This document shows positions 48,039 through 58,621 of a stretch of 64,000 nucleotides of DNA, in pieces. Within the stretch, counting starts at the first letter, position 1; each line of letters opens with the position of its first letter. Source of the DNA: Adiantum capillus-veneris (lineage: Eukaryota; Streptophyta; Polypodiopsida; Polypodiales; Pteridaceae). The notes below the pieces were generated by a model. The model did not search any database. It was not told the origin of the DNA and saw nothing but the letters and a program-made list of their open reading frames with translations. The stretch covers positions 10,085,001-10,149,000 of the forward strand of contig CM043969.1 in the NCBI GenBank assembly GCA_014529385.2, in the 5' to 3' direction. The translations under genes were made by a program, and so were the position numbers.

Positions 48039-49244
48039 CTATGTCACACTAGCAATTTCGACCAAATTCAGGGGTGTGATTTTAGGCGCATTTGGGTTAT
48101 AGGGGCATTGGGCAATCAAGTGATCTATGCCACAACGATTACATGTGAGTATTGGCATTGCAGACGTGCTCCCTTGATTCATTTGCATCTGTGCAGCATT
48201 CTTTTGCAGCCTAATAGGGCACTCCGCTGCTCGATGTGGTCCACCACACTCGTAGCATTGAGGAGGTGGCCTCCTAGCCTGGGTGTTGATATTTTGACCT
48301 CTGGATGCGAGAGCAGCAGCTTGATAAACCGGCTTGACTTGTCCCCAACAATCTTCCATGTAGTATATAGGACACTCTTCCAATGTATGAAGTCCGTAGG
48401 CAATACTAGTGTCTATTTCCTCCTCACAGCCATCTGGATAAGCATTTGATGGCTTGCAACCCACTTGGTTCATAGGGGCGACTCTTGGATGCGGGGGCTG
48501 CGGTCCTAGCACAAGAGGTGGCAGCGGTGTAGCTTGTACAACATTTTGAGATCTAGGGACCATGTGTTGCGGTAGTTGCTCAACAGGTGGAGCAGGCATC
48601 AATACAGGAGCTCGAGGCGCATCCGTCCAGGCTACAGGTGGTCTATTTTCCATCATACGTTTGATCATTAAACAATCCTTAGCTTGGTGACCATACCTAC
48701 CACATGCGTTGCAAGTTCCATTAAATTTTACTCTAAACGTAGGGCACTCACTAGTGCTATGTGGACCTAAGCAAATGGAACACCATTGTTGCTCCCTTCT
48801 TGGATAAATGTGACTATTTTGAGGGGGTCGATTATCCTTAAGAGACTCTTGGATTGCCTTGGTGAGGTCTGTCAAGAATGTCTCAAATACCTTTGGCTCA
48901 TTGGCAATGGGCTTTGCAGTCATGGGTTCATACTCAATGGCTTGTGAGCTAGTGGATCTCGTGTCAGTAGACACCCTCATGCCTGCTATCATCAAGTTGT
49001 CCTCTAATTGGATTGCATTGGCAGTGACATCTTCCCAGGTTGTGATACCTCTAATCACTAATCCATTATAGATTCCTTCATTCCTCAACCCTCGGATGAA
49101 TCGATCAAGCAGTTGATTATTGTTGAAGCGCTCATTTACAGGGCAACGAGAGTTTAAGTGCTTTAAACGACTAATGAAGTCCCTTACTGACTCTCCTTCC
49201 TTACGTTCGGCCTTCTGTAGCTGAGATGCTACACCCCAAAGCAC
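48039..49244 (-). CDS. gag: Gag C-terminal region with four zinc knuckles (copy 2)
   Basis: Nucleic-acid-binding part of Gag. It opens with the capsid C-terminus (SVRDFISRLKHLNSRCP, FIRGLRNEGIYNGLVIRGIT). Then come four Cys/His knuckles: WCSICLGPHSTSECP, CNACGRYGHQAKDC (standard CCHC), CYECGGPHRAAECP and CNRCGIDHLIAQCP. Three have one residue fewer between Cys and His (C-X2-C-X3-H-X4-C). Most plant Gypsy Gags have one knuckle. The ORF starts in phase with the upstream Gag. Confidence 0.82.
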   Translation of the reverse strand: MLWGVASQLQKAERKEGESVRDFISRLKHLNSRCPVNERFNNNQLLDRFIRGLRNEGIYNGLVIRGITTWEDVTANAIQLEDNLMIAGMRVSTDTRSTSSQAIEYEPMTAKPIANEPKVFETFLTDLTKAIQESLKDNRPPQNSHIYPRREQQWCSICLGPHSTSECPTFRVKFNGTCNACGRYGHQAKDCLMIKRMMENRPPVAWTDAPRAPVLMPAPPVEQLPQHMVPRSQNVVQATPLPPLVLGPQPPHPRVAPMNQVGCKPSNAYPDGCEEEIDTSIAYGLHTLEECPIYYMEDCWGQVKPVYQAAALASRGQNINTQARRPPPQCYECGGPHRAAECPIRLQKNAAQMQMNQGSTSAMPILTCNRCGIDHLIAQCPYNPNAPKITPLNLVEIASVT

Positions 49245-49250
49245 ACCTTC

Positions 49251-50837
49251 TCATATGTACTCCTTTAGAAACAACCTTCGAAGGGTAGGGTAGATTGTTT
49301 TCTCGTCCACCCTTAGGGTCCTATACCAATCTCCAGCCTTCCCACTTAATGTCAAGCTTAAGGCATTGCACTTATGTAGTTCGTTGCGTTCCCCTAAGGA
49401 ATCACATACTTGTTCAAACACTTCAATGTGTTTCCTAGCATCTTCGTCCCCATTGAATTTTTGCGTGAGTTTGGCAATTTGTACTGCCTTACTTCTAGGC
49501 TCTCTATCAGATGCGTGATGCATATTTTCCGCGATAGATCGACCTATGGTTTGAGCAAACGCTGCCAAGTCACCTATGTGAGGAGGCAGGGCCGGTGGAG
49601 GTACTCTTGGAATCATATGTGGGAGAGGAACGGGTACCGGTCTTGGCATATGTGTGGATGATGCAGGATATGGAACATAACCGGGCATAGGTCCACTTGG
49701 ATAAGGGCTAGGGAGCGGCACTCGAGGAGCATAAGCAAGTGGTACAATTGGAGGTGTGGGGGCCATGTGTGCATAAGGGGCTAGAGGCACATATGGTCGA
49801 GGCCCCATATTAGGTACTACGACACTAGGTAGTGGCAGTGCGCTAACCGTAGATGTCATTGGTACATTCTCTGTCAGGCTTATCCCTGGAGTGAGCACTG
49901 GGTTTTCCTTGATAGAGGGTTGAGCCAAGTTAGGGAAGCTAAAGTTTTCGCTTGGAGGCTCAGATTGCATAGAGACCCCAGGTGAAATGACGTAAGATGG
50001 GTCCATGGGGCTCATTAGAGGAGTCTCCATTTGTGATAGAGTAGGCTGTTGAGCCTTGCTCGTATCCAGAAATCTCATGGGGCCAGTTGAGAGTATATTT
50101 ACCCCTCGGTTTTGCCTTTCTGATTGAATAATGCCATGGATAACATTACAGATCATTTTCTGTTGATCTTCGATGCTCGTGGCACTAGAAGTGGATTGTA
50201 CAATCTCTATCCATCCTACATGGTAGGCGTGGCCAGAGTGTAGATCCATCAACACCTCAGTGTGGAGGTCGTATGTCCAATGATCATTAATGAACAATCC
50301 TTCTAGAGTCGACGTGTTAACGGTTTCTTGTGAGGTAGAAGCAATGTTGCTCCCCGTGGTTTTACTTGTCACCAACGGTACTCTAGAGGGAACTTCTGAA
50401 GGAGGCAGCTCAACAGGGCCTTCTTGGTAAGAAGTTGGTAGGATATCCACATGGACACTCTTTGGGGGTGTGGGGTCCACGTGCGATGTGAAAGGAGAGT
50501 CCACTTCCCCACCCCCTTCGTGTGCTTCATTTGCATCAGGTTCCGAGCGAGTAGCTCTACCTAATGTTTCCATGAAACGGCTAAACATACTAGTACTAGG
50601 CTGTGGAGCTTCGGGAGGTGCATGGCCTTCTCTCTCAGTGTTTTGGGTAGGGTATGCTTCCATGATTTCTGAGTCGGAGGAGGAATCACTAGCGGCTATT
50701 TTAGGGTCTTGGGTGGTGCTACCTTGTGTCCCCGCTGAGGGTCTAGAGCTTATCGTGGATGGGTAATGGGTTTCCGTATGAACAGAGGCACCCTCAATAT
50801 GCTCGTGTTCTAGCACCCGCCCAGAGCGTAAGTGCAT
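49251..50837 (-). CDS. gag: Gag N-terminal and capsid region (copy 2)
   Basis: 528 codons from the ATG at 50835-50837 (MHLRSGRV). About 370 residues of Pro/Ser/Thr-rich sequence with many Met-Pro and Pro-Tyr steps are followed by the capsid core (KHIEVFEQVCDSLGE, LTLSGKAGDWYRTLRV). It ends at a TGA where copy 1 has CGA (Arg). That is a CpG transition, so the stop is probably a methylation-driven mutation in a formerly longer protein. Confidence 0.82.
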   Translation of the reverse strand: MHLRSGRVLEHEHIEGASVHTETHYPSTISSRPSAGTQGSTTQDPKIAASDSSSDSEIMEAYPTQNTEREGHAPPEAPQPSTSMFSRFMETLGRATRSEPDANEAHEGGGEVDSPFTSHVDPTPPKSVHVDILPTSYQEGPVELPPSEVPSRVPLVTSKTTGSNIASTSQETVNTSTLEGLFINDHWTYDLHTEVLMDLHSGHAYHVGWIEIVQSTSSATSIEDQQKMICNVIHGIIQSERQNRGVNILSTGPMRFLDTSKAQQPTLSQMETPLMSPMDPSYVISPGVSMQSEPPSENFSFPNLAQPSIKENPVLTPGISLTENVPMTSTVSALPLPSVVVPNMGPRPYVPLAPYAHMAPTPPIVPLAYAPRVPLPSPYPSGPMPGYVPYPASSTHMPRPVPVPLPHMIPRVPPPALPPHIGDLAAFAQTIGRSIAENMHHASDREPRSKAVQIAKLTQKFNGDEDARKHIEVFEQVCDSLGERNELHKCNALSLTLSGKAGDWYRTLRVDEKTIYPTLRRLFLKEYI

Positions 50838-51810
50838 GTGCTTTTGATACCCTAAGGTGTCAAAAAGCTGCTCTAGGAGGTCTTGTGACTAGTTTTTAGC
50901 GTGCTTTTTGTTTGTTTTTTTGCTAGATTTTTTAGAGCGTGTCGTGGAATGGGCCGTGTGATAGCTCGAAACGAGCGTATCGGTCAGAGGGTCGTGCCGT
51001 GCTTTACAGCCCTCCGTTTGGTCACTCTATGCCCTCGGAATCCCTAAAACTGTCAATTTTCAGTAGGGAACTAGGCCCAAACTAGAAAGTCTAAGGGTGC
51101 AAGTGGGAAGAGAAAGGAGGAGAGTGGAGGACTTGTCCCACATGCTCTCATTCTCTCTTGAGGGAGTAGGGTATATATATAAGAGTGAGTCTAGTATATA
51201 TTATAAGACTGAGGATTGAGGCCTGGGCTTGGGCTTGGGCTTGGGGAAATGATCCCGATCTATCTTTTATACCAACCATTTCGCCGCCCGCTCACTCGCG
51301 TTTTTAATTTCCGATTTTTTTTTATTTTTTTTTATTTTTTTGAAAAAAAAAATTTCCTTTTTTTTTTTTTGAAATGTAGAAAACGCAGAAATTGAAATTG
51401 CAGAAATTGAAGATGCAGAAATTGCAGAAATTGAACAAACGCAGAAATGCAAAAAATTGCAGAAATTGAAAACGCAGAAATTGAAAATGCAGAAATTGCA
51501 GAAAATTGAAAAAACGCAGAAATGCAGAAAATTGCAGAAATTGAAAATGCCGAACTTGAAAATGCAAAAATTGCAGAAATTGAAAAAACGCAGAAATGCA
51601 GAAAATTGCAGAAATTGAAAACGCCGAACTTGAAAATGCAGAAATTGCAGAAATTGAAAAAACGCAGACAATAACAGAAATTGAAACTTGACAGGAAATG
51701 CAGAAAACGCAAAAAACAGAAATCTCCACACACTCCTTCCCTGCCTTTCCTATGATAGAAATTGCACCACAAGGAAGCGTAAAGTGCTAACCGAGCTTAG
51801 TGTAGCGCAT
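50838..51810 (-). other. Element leader with a GCAGAAATTG minisatellite
   Basis: Between the primer site and gag. About 51375-51725 consists of imperfect repeats built on gcagaaattg and gaaaac. ORFs of about 135-155 codons across this tract are Phe/Cys/Ser-rich by-products. Copy 1 lacks this minisatellite. Confidence 0.7.
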
Positions 51811-51829
51811 ATCCCCGGCAACGGCGCCA
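51811..51829 (-). promoter_or_regulatory. Primer binding site, tRNA-Asp
   Basis: On the minus strand TGGCGCCGTTGCCGGGGAT follows the 5' LTR after 4 nt. This is the classic Athila-group site complementary to tRNA-Asp. Confidence 0.92.
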
Positions 51830-51833
51830 AAAA

Positions 51834-52083
51834 TGTGCGCTCCTTGCCGCACTGTCGAAGCAAGGGACTTGCCAATACACCGTATGCGAGCCACAAACGG
51901 CTCCAAGCACACAACAAGCCTAAACTAGCAAGCTCAAGAGAGCAAAGGGTGTGTCACTCACCGCTCTACGCTCGCCTTCGTGGTGGATTCCTTGCCGCGA
52001 TGAAGAAGAAGCTGCAGTCGTGCCGCGCTCAACCGCTTCGTCGCCGTCGTGCCTTCGTAATGCTCGATCGCACACACACTCTC

Positions 52084-52118
<35 letters not shown>

Positions 52119-52418
52119 AGGAGGTGAAGAAGAAGAAGATGGAGATGGAGATGGAGCAAGAGCACTCTTCTATTGCACAAATGAGAGAATGAGTAAAAAT
52201 TAGGTTTACTTGGCTTTTATAGGAGCTCACCCCATTCACACTTGGGCGCCCATGCTTAGCCAACTAATCCCTTGAATGTCCCAATTAGAGTGCGCCTCTC
52301 ATCAGCGATCACTCTACCTTTCCCTATTGGACCGACAAGCCCGGTACCTGACTCTAAATAATACATAATACACGTCCGTCGTAGGTGATGGGGTGTCCGT
52401 GTGCCGTGAGGGTTAACA
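51834..52418 (-). repeat. 5' LTR of family A copy 2
   Basis: Direct repeat of 43461-44043, followed by the cactt duplicate and the remainder of the Tat LTR. Confidence 0.9.
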
Positions 52419-53229
52419 CACTTCCCCTACCTCTTTCCTTGGTCAAAAGGTCACCAGCAGGTCATTTTTTACCCAAATAAGCCACAAAATGAGCCAATTA
52501 AAAGGGGCCTACAAAGAGAATCATGTCGGCTAAGAGGAGAGACAAAATCCCTTGGGATAAGAGCCAAAAAATCCCCCTTTTTAGTAGTTGAAATTCTTTG
52601 CACACCCCTGTTTTCTTATAGACACTTGCTTTTTTGTAGTTTTTGGAGAGACTCCCATTTTCAAAAGCTTGTAACTCTCTCATATGTTATTAGAATCAAG
52701 CATATGGATACTCTATGGAGATCTACACAATGCAAGCTTCCTCTTTATGGTCTTGGTTTTTACCAATTTTAATCATGGTTTGGGTTAGAGGTGGGCCCGG
52801 TGTGGTTGACCCTTGCTTTGTTTTGGGAGGTTATTAAAAGATGAGAATCTTTAGGTGGGCCTTTGTGACCATCACCTAGAGAGAGGAAATTTACAAAAAT
52901 GGGAATTTTACAATGGCTTGGGTGAAAACTGAAGAAATGATGAAAATAACCTATAAATTACTGAAATTGGCGTGTGGTTGCGTGTTGCCGGCGAATGGTG
53001 TGTTGCCGGTGCGTCAGTGTAGAGCATACTTCTTTTCAGGGTCGGCCGGGGCATGGCTTCGGCGCATTTCCTCTTTTTATTGTTGGCGGCGCGTGCTTTG
53101 ATCCCGCCCAACTTTACAGGTGTTCGGCATAGGTGTTTTCTGTAGCTTTAGGGTGTTTCTTTCCAACAGTGTGGTGTGTGCAAGGCTATAGAGGTTCTCG
53201 TTTTCCTTCTTATTTGCACGCTATCAACA

Positions 53230-54643
53230 TCTGTAGTGGAAATTAATCGAGAGAGAGAGAAAAAGTTTCACTGCTTATGTGGGTGCCAACGAAGAGAGAG
53301 ATGCTGAAAACAACGTGCAATCAATACCTACAATGAGATGTCAGACAATTAGAGAGCCGCAAAGCTTGACAGGCTACAAATTGCAGGCAAACACGCGGCA
53401 ATTGGTGAGAGGGAGGATGTTGGAGAGCAACAAGGTGGGGCTCCATGTCTGTGGGTCACAAACTCCGTGTCTGTGGTCACCGGCTGTGTGAGTTGAGGAA
53501 GGTGCATTCACCACATGCAACACCACATCGGTTGAAAAAAATAAAAAATAAAAAAAGATATTGTGGGTGCTATCAACCACTAGTTTATGACGTGAGACAG
53601 GCAACATGAGATTGTGCAGGGTTAGGTAGGGAGGAGGCAAGAGAATGAGTCCGGCCTACATGGACCACAGGCAGTAGGGGTTCACCAGCTGTTGCGAAGA
53701 AGTCATGGACTCCTGACATCCTTGTCTCTCTCTTTTTTTTTTGGAGGAAATTCTTTTTTCCTGCAAACTGTTTTTGTTCTTACAGTGAATCGACACTATT
53801 TTTAGAGTGATCCAACCACTAGCCGTCATCTCTATTCTGAGCCCCACAAACCTGAGGACCACACACATAAGCATACAAAGAAGAGGGACGAGGGAATTAA
53901 TTCCCTCGCCTGCACCTATTCCATTACCAACAAGCTTGACTCTTGCCCTTCGGATCCAAGTCGGCAATGGATTTCTTGCACAACGCGCAGCCTGTGCGAT
54001 AGCTAACATCTAATATATATAGATTTCACTCTTGTAAAAAAAGTTGAGAGTTGTGGTCCATGAGGACCCCTTCTTAGGGTGTTGGCTTGGCAATTTTGAG
54101 AGTACGGATTGAGCATCAACCAACCACGTCCAAATCGTGCAAGATAGAGGAAGGCACATTAAATCTGCTCATCACCCTTCAATCATAGAACTTCTAGGGA
54201 GAAGAGAAGCACAAAAACATATTTGCTTCTAATTCGCGTTCTTACTCCCTTACTTTGTTTGGGATTGCTCCTACAGTAGAGAAATCTCTACATCTTATCC
54301 ACGCCTCATTAAATATACCTTTACGTAATCTCTATTGTGTTAAAAACTCTCTTATTCTTCTTCACTTGCATCATACAACTGGCCGTATGCATGTCATCAA
54401 CCTCGCTATACCCGAACCTAACTTACCTTTTCTAGCCTATTCCAGTTGTGTGATCCGAGTGGTTTTGTTTTACGAAATTATATAACGATTAAACTAAGAA
54501 AGAAAAAAAACAAACAGTGGATTTGACCAACAAAGTCACCATTAATAAAATTACAAAAATAAATAAGCTTAGCTATGGGTATGATTGCCATCATTGATTT
54601 TCTTTGCCGGTGTGATATCCATATTACCAAGAGCGTTTTGCTA
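53230..54643. other. Gene-free spacer
   Basis: No ORF with family features. It includes a short GA run near 53250 and A- and T-rich stretches. The part nearest 54643 is the leader side of the LTR-X copy, read on the minus strand. Confidence 0.5.
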
Positions 54644-54655
54644 GCTCTGATACCA
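54644..54655 (-). promoter_or_regulatory. Primer binding site, initiator tRNA-Met, of an LTR-X element
   Basis: On the minus strand TGGTATCAGAGC lies just after the LTR end. It shows that LTR-X belongs to a Copia-type element. The two plus-strand copies have decayed forms of the site. Confidence 0.85.
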
Positions 54656-54656
54656 A

Positions 54657-55265
54657 TGCTACAAACAAAAGGCGAGGTGGCCCTACCAAATAGAGAAAAT
54701 AGCATAATGCCAGCCATAAATCAACAAAATTGTATACCTGCAACCATCTTTGCACATACTCCAAGCCGTATGCAATAAGAGAGAGATAGAGAGTGGGAGA
54801 GAGAGAAATAAAGCATGCAAGTGCGCCTCCTAGAGGAGAGTGCTACATCGGCTGCTACAAACGGATGAGTGGAAGACTCTGCAAAATACCAAAGATAACA
54901 TATTGCAACCCATAAAACAGACTAATCTGCATACTTGGCAAATACCCTGAGCAAAAATTAGAAACCGTGCACCAACAAAGAGATATAGAGCGCGTGAGAG
55001 AGCTGAAGAGCACGTGCATATGCACCTCCTAGAGCGGAGTGCAACACCGGCATGGCAAGAGAGAAGAGAGGAGGGGAGATAAGAAACGCATAAGCACTAG
55101 GTACAATCTCCCCCTGTGCAAGAGTGAGCATTTTCCTCTTGCACGTCTTTCACTTATAGATTCTTCAATGCTAAAAAATGAATACACATTGGCCGGCCAA
55201 CACAAATGACCATAGCTCCTAATGAGCACTTGAGTAATAAATATACATATCCATTATCCATAACA
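54657..55265 (-). repeat. LTR-X, complete copy
   Basis: 609 bp from TGTTATGG (minus strand, at 55265) to TAGCA at 54657. It contains a partial internal duplication: GA-rich text with cctcctagag occurs near 54820 and 55030. It is the reference used to join the three pieces at the left of the window. Confidence 0.8.
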
Positions 55266-55614
55266 TACTCCGGTTTTGAAAAAGAAACTACCCTCAATTG
55301 TGAAGTACATAAACTATGGTGGAATCAAGTGCGAGTTACAAGACGGTAGGTACATTCCTGCAAAGCACAATGAGTAACTAAAAACCAAAAGAGCAACAAT
55401 GATTAGTAGGAAGAAATTTAAAAGTGGAAAAATGTGCAACATGTGTATTGTGTGATGGGACTTCAAAGTGCAACCTTAGTCAAAAATGTGGTTCCAAATA
55501 GGCCACTGTATGTTACCCTTGCACCTTGCCTACCAATTCATCATATCAATCCATACCAAATGCGGTGGGCCAGTTCCACATATAATGTAACCACGGAAAG
55601 TTTTGCCTTACCAA

Positions 55615-55865
55615 GCGTAGGCACTCTAGAACACATGTATCAACAATCATTCCATAACATTATTGCAAAGCGGAGAGTCCTAACTCACCCGGCGTAGGCA
55701 CTCTAGGACACATGTATCCACATCCAAAAAAACTCATAATAGTATTGCAAAGCGGAGAGTCCTACCTCATGAGGTGTAGGCACTCTAATACACGTTTCAA
55801 TAACCATAAGTTTCCATAACAAGATGTGGAGCGGAGAGTCCTGTCCTATGCAGGCATAAGACCTC
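55615..55865. repeat. Tandem repeat with an 80-bp unit
   Basis: Three units begin (g)cgtaggcactcta at 55615, 55692 and 55774, and a fourth decayed start is at 55851. Each unit ends with gcggagagtcct. Spacing is 77-82 bp. No ORF. Confidence 0.75.
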
Positions 55866-55976
55866 TAACATATGGAGAAATGTTGTGATTCCCATTTAGT
55901 ATAACCGATAAGATCCTTGCCAAAACATTGCACAATGTCGCAATCACTGTGATGGGTAATGTGTTCAAGGATTTGT

Positions 55977-56342
55977 CTATGGTCATTTGTTCCAGCAGGC
56001 CAATGTGTATTCATTTTTTAGCATTGAAGAATCTATAAATGAAATACGTGCAAGAGAGAAATGCTCACTCTTGCATGGGGGGAGATTGTACCCAATGCTT
56101 GTGTGTTTCTTCTCTCCCCTCCTCTCTTCTCTCTTGCCATGGTGCCGGTGTGTCAATCTACTCTAGGAGGTGGATATGCACGTGCTCTTCATCTCTCTCA
56201 TGCGCTCTATATCTCTCTGTTGGCGTATGGCTTCTAGTTTGTGCCCAAGGTATATGCCAGGTATGCAGATTAGTCGGTTTTTATAGGTTGTAGTATGTTG
56301 TCTTCGGTATTTCGCAGGGTCTTCCACGCATCTGTATGCAAT
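55977..56342 (+). repeat. LTR-X, 5'-truncated plus-strand copy
   Basis: Matches the complement of 54657-55265 from ctatggtcatttg onward. It is followed by a decayed primer site (TGGCATCAGA at 56344) and about 370 bp of leader that is shared with 58164-58580. Confidence 0.75.
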
Positions 56343-57198
56343 AGTGGCATCAGATTATAGGCTACGCTCCAAGATTAAGGATTTCGACAAGCATCAGCTA
56401 AGTATTTTTTTCTCTTGATGCTTGTAAGTGTTGTTAGTTGCTTCAACTTGCAGTAATTAGTGTTGATTTTATGATATAGTTAGTCATCTTTGAAATTAAT
56501 GATAATTTCTTCCTTATTGTCATGATATAGTAATTACTAGTGAAATTATGATAATTAAACATCGTGATTGAACATATTAAACTTAATGACAATACTCAAT
56601 AATAAGAGGTATTAGCATACGGCTTAGATAGGATACTACAAAAGATTAAGTAGTAGAGAGGGGATTAAAAAGGATTAATGAAGTGATTAGGAGGAATTAT
56701 AACTATTAATATCATTAACACTTGCTAACATGCATAGTTAGATAATTCACAGTATTGAAAAAATAAAATAAAGTAAAAATTGAAGAAGTACGGATCGAAG
56801 TAAGAAGACAGCCATGTTATTTTAAGTGTGGATCGAAGTAAGAAGACGACCGTGTTATTTTACCTTATTATCTACCCACTACTATGCACTGGGTCCCATT
56901 TTGTGACTAAATGCAATCTATCAACCTTGACCTTTAGAGGATGTCCTCAGGGCAAGGATAAGCCCACTCAAAACTGCGATCACCCACAAGATTCCAAATC
57001 GTAGGCGTACTGAGTTTCTTCCTCGTGGGAACTACCCATTGCATCAAAATTACATATAATAGTTTTATATAATAATAATCCAGTTGAAGCCTTCAAAAGA
57101 TTGGCACTGGTTGCAACAAATCCATATCGCTAAACCATTGTCAATCTTCTATGGTGCGTGCGGTGTAGAGGAGCTGGGCACAACACAGTCTCCTTCAC

Positions 57199-57293
<95 letters not shown>

Positions 57294-57747
57294 AATCACG
57301 AATCTCTCTGTTTCTCTGGTAGATTCCTAGCCACTACCTCTCGATGCCCATGCAGCAGCTCCAATCCCCCCCCCCCCAGCCACCCAATCTTTCTCTCTCT
57401 TTCTGTGTCTCTCTCTGGCTGCCAACCGCCATTGGTCTCTCTTTATCTCTCTTTTGCTAACGACAGTTCCACTGCCTCTCTCTCTCTTACCAATGCTACC
57501 AACCACTCTCCATGAGCTCGTTGAGACCACTACCAATTTCACCAACTCATGGCCATGTAGTCTCCACCAGATTTCTCCTCTCTCTCTTTCTCTCCACTCC
57601 CCTAAGCAATTAGCGTCTATCCCTCTCTATTGCTCTCCTTATAACGACAATCGGCCATCACTCTGCCGCGATGCACACTCTCCAACAAGAAGCTCTCTCT
57701 CTCTGTTTTTCTCAATTTCTCTCTCTTGTTTTAACTCTCTCTTCCAC
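56343..57747. other. LTR-X leader, unannotated DNA and CT tract
   Basis: 56343-56715 is leader shared with the next copy. It ends in ttaatatcattaacacttgct, which serves as the empty site for the junction at 58580. A CT tract at about 57198-57292 and pyrimidine-rich text follow to 57740. An ORF at 57084-57515 depends on the CT tract and is not called. Confidence 0.55.
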
Positions 57748-58163
57748 TGTTATGGATAAGGGATATGTATATTTATTACTCCAGTGTTTATTAGGAGCTA
57801 TGGTAATTTGTGCCGACCGGGCAATGTGTATTCATTCTTGAGCATTGAAGAATCTATAAATGAAATACATGCAAGAGGGAAATACTCACTCTTGCACGGG
57901 GGGAGATTGTACCCAGTGCTTGTGTGTTTCTTCTCTCCCTTCCTCTCTTCTCTCTTGCCATGCCGGTCCGGCACTCCGCTCTAGGAGGCCGATTTGCACA
58001 TGCTCTTCATCTCACTCACGCGCTCTATATCTCTATGTTGGCGTAAGGCTTCTAATTTGTCCCCATGGTATTTTTCAGCAGGTATGGAGATTAGTATGTT
58101 TTTATAGGTTGTAGTATGTAGTCTTTGGTATTTCACAAGGTCTTCCACGCATCCGTATGCTTT
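57748..58163 (+). repeat. LTR-X, plus-strand copy
   Basis: Starts TGTTATGGATAAGGG at 57748 and is followed by a decayed primer site (TGGCATCAAAGC at 58166). Collinear with the previous copy. Confidence 0.75.
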
Positions 58164-58580
58164 AGTGGCATCAAAGCATAGGCTACACTCCAAGATTAAG
58201 GATTTCAACAAGCATCAACAAAGTATTTTGTTCTCTCATGCTTGTAAGTGTTGTTAGTTGCTTCAACTTGCAATAGTTAGTGTTGATTGTATGATATAGT
58301 TATTCATCTTTGAAATTAAAGAGAATTTATTATTTATTGTCATGATATAGTAATTACTAGTGAGATTATGATAATTCAACATCGTAATTGAACATATTAA
58401 ACTTAATGAGAATACAAAAGATTAAATAATATCAACATCGTAATTGAACATATTAAACTTAATAAGAGGGGATTAGCATGTGGCCTTAGATAGGATATTA
58501 CAAAAGATTAAATAATAGAGAGGAGATTAAAAAGAAATAAGGAAGTGACTAGGAGGACTTATAATTGATAATATCATTAA
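58164..58580 (+). other. LTR-X leader, truncated at a new junction
   Basis: Collinear with 56343-56710 except for small indels, up to atatcattaa. Beyond this point the two sequences have nothing in common, which marks the edge of the next element. Confidence 0.65.
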
Positions 58581-58621
58581 CACTAGTCTGGTACCAAAAA
58601 GGACACTTTAGTGTCCTTTTT
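58581..58621 (+). repeat. CACTA-like terminus with an internal palindrome
   Basis: The new DNA starts CACTAGTCTGGTACC. A 12-bp inverted repeat follows, aaaaaggacact (58596-58607) and its complement (58610-58621) around a 2-nt loop. Many plant CACTA transposons start CACTA/G, then an A-run and a GG..TTTAGTCC palindrome, and this matches in layout. The empty copy also reads cact at this place, so the exact first base is uncertain, and no matching right end is seen. Confidence 0.4.

Larger units (their letters stand above)
43461..52418 (-). mobile_element. Athila-like element without pol, family A copy 2
   Basis: LTRs of about 584 bp (43461-44043 and 51834-52418) with TGTGCGC and GGTTAACA ends on the plus strand. 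The 5-bp TSD cactt is perfect (43456-43460 and 52419-52423). A tRNA-Asp primer site is at 51811-51829. The coding frame runs 50837 to 46002 without a frameshift and with only two stops, then a shifted tail to 45658. There is no reverse transcriptase, RNase H or integrase. The LTRs look nearly identical, so this is among the youngest insertions in the window. Confidence 0.9.
33254..53229 (+). mobile_element. Decayed Tat-type Gypsy element with two nested insertions
   Basis: The LTRs begin TGT(T/C)AGRCATTTTTTGG at 33254 and 42720. The left LTR ends at 34504 and the right at 53229. Between them, on the plus strand, are remnants of gag, protease, reverse transcriptase, RNase H, the Tat-specific second RNase H and integrase, all with stops. 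The right LTR is split by family A copy 2 and the reverse transcriptase by a probable solo LTR. The flanking 5-mers (aatgt and tctgt) match at only three positions, so the TSD has decayed or the edge is off by a base. Confidence 0.85.
42720..53229 (+). repeat. Right LTR of the decayed Tat element, split by family A copy 2
   Basis: A G-rich polypurine tract (aagcaagggggggctc) precedes it. It runs to 43460, is interrupted by the 8.96-kb insertion with TSD cactt, and resumes at 52424 with the text expected from 34000 onward. About 300 extra base pairs near 52790-53105, absent from the left LTR, make it longer. Confidence 0.82.

Noticed and set aside
51267-51772. Three overlapping Phe/Cys/Ser-rich ORFs of 135-154 codons
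   Set aside because: All frames of the gcagaaattg minisatellite are open. The composition is that of the repeat and no copy exists in family A copy 1.
55615-55865. Regular repeats as a CRISPR array
   Set aside because: Units are about 80 bp, diverge along their length and have no constant repeat with variable spacers. This is a eukaryotic tandem repeat.
57084-57515. 143-codon ORF through a CT tract
   Set aside because: More than a third is Ser-Leu from (CT)n, and the flanking residues show no family features.
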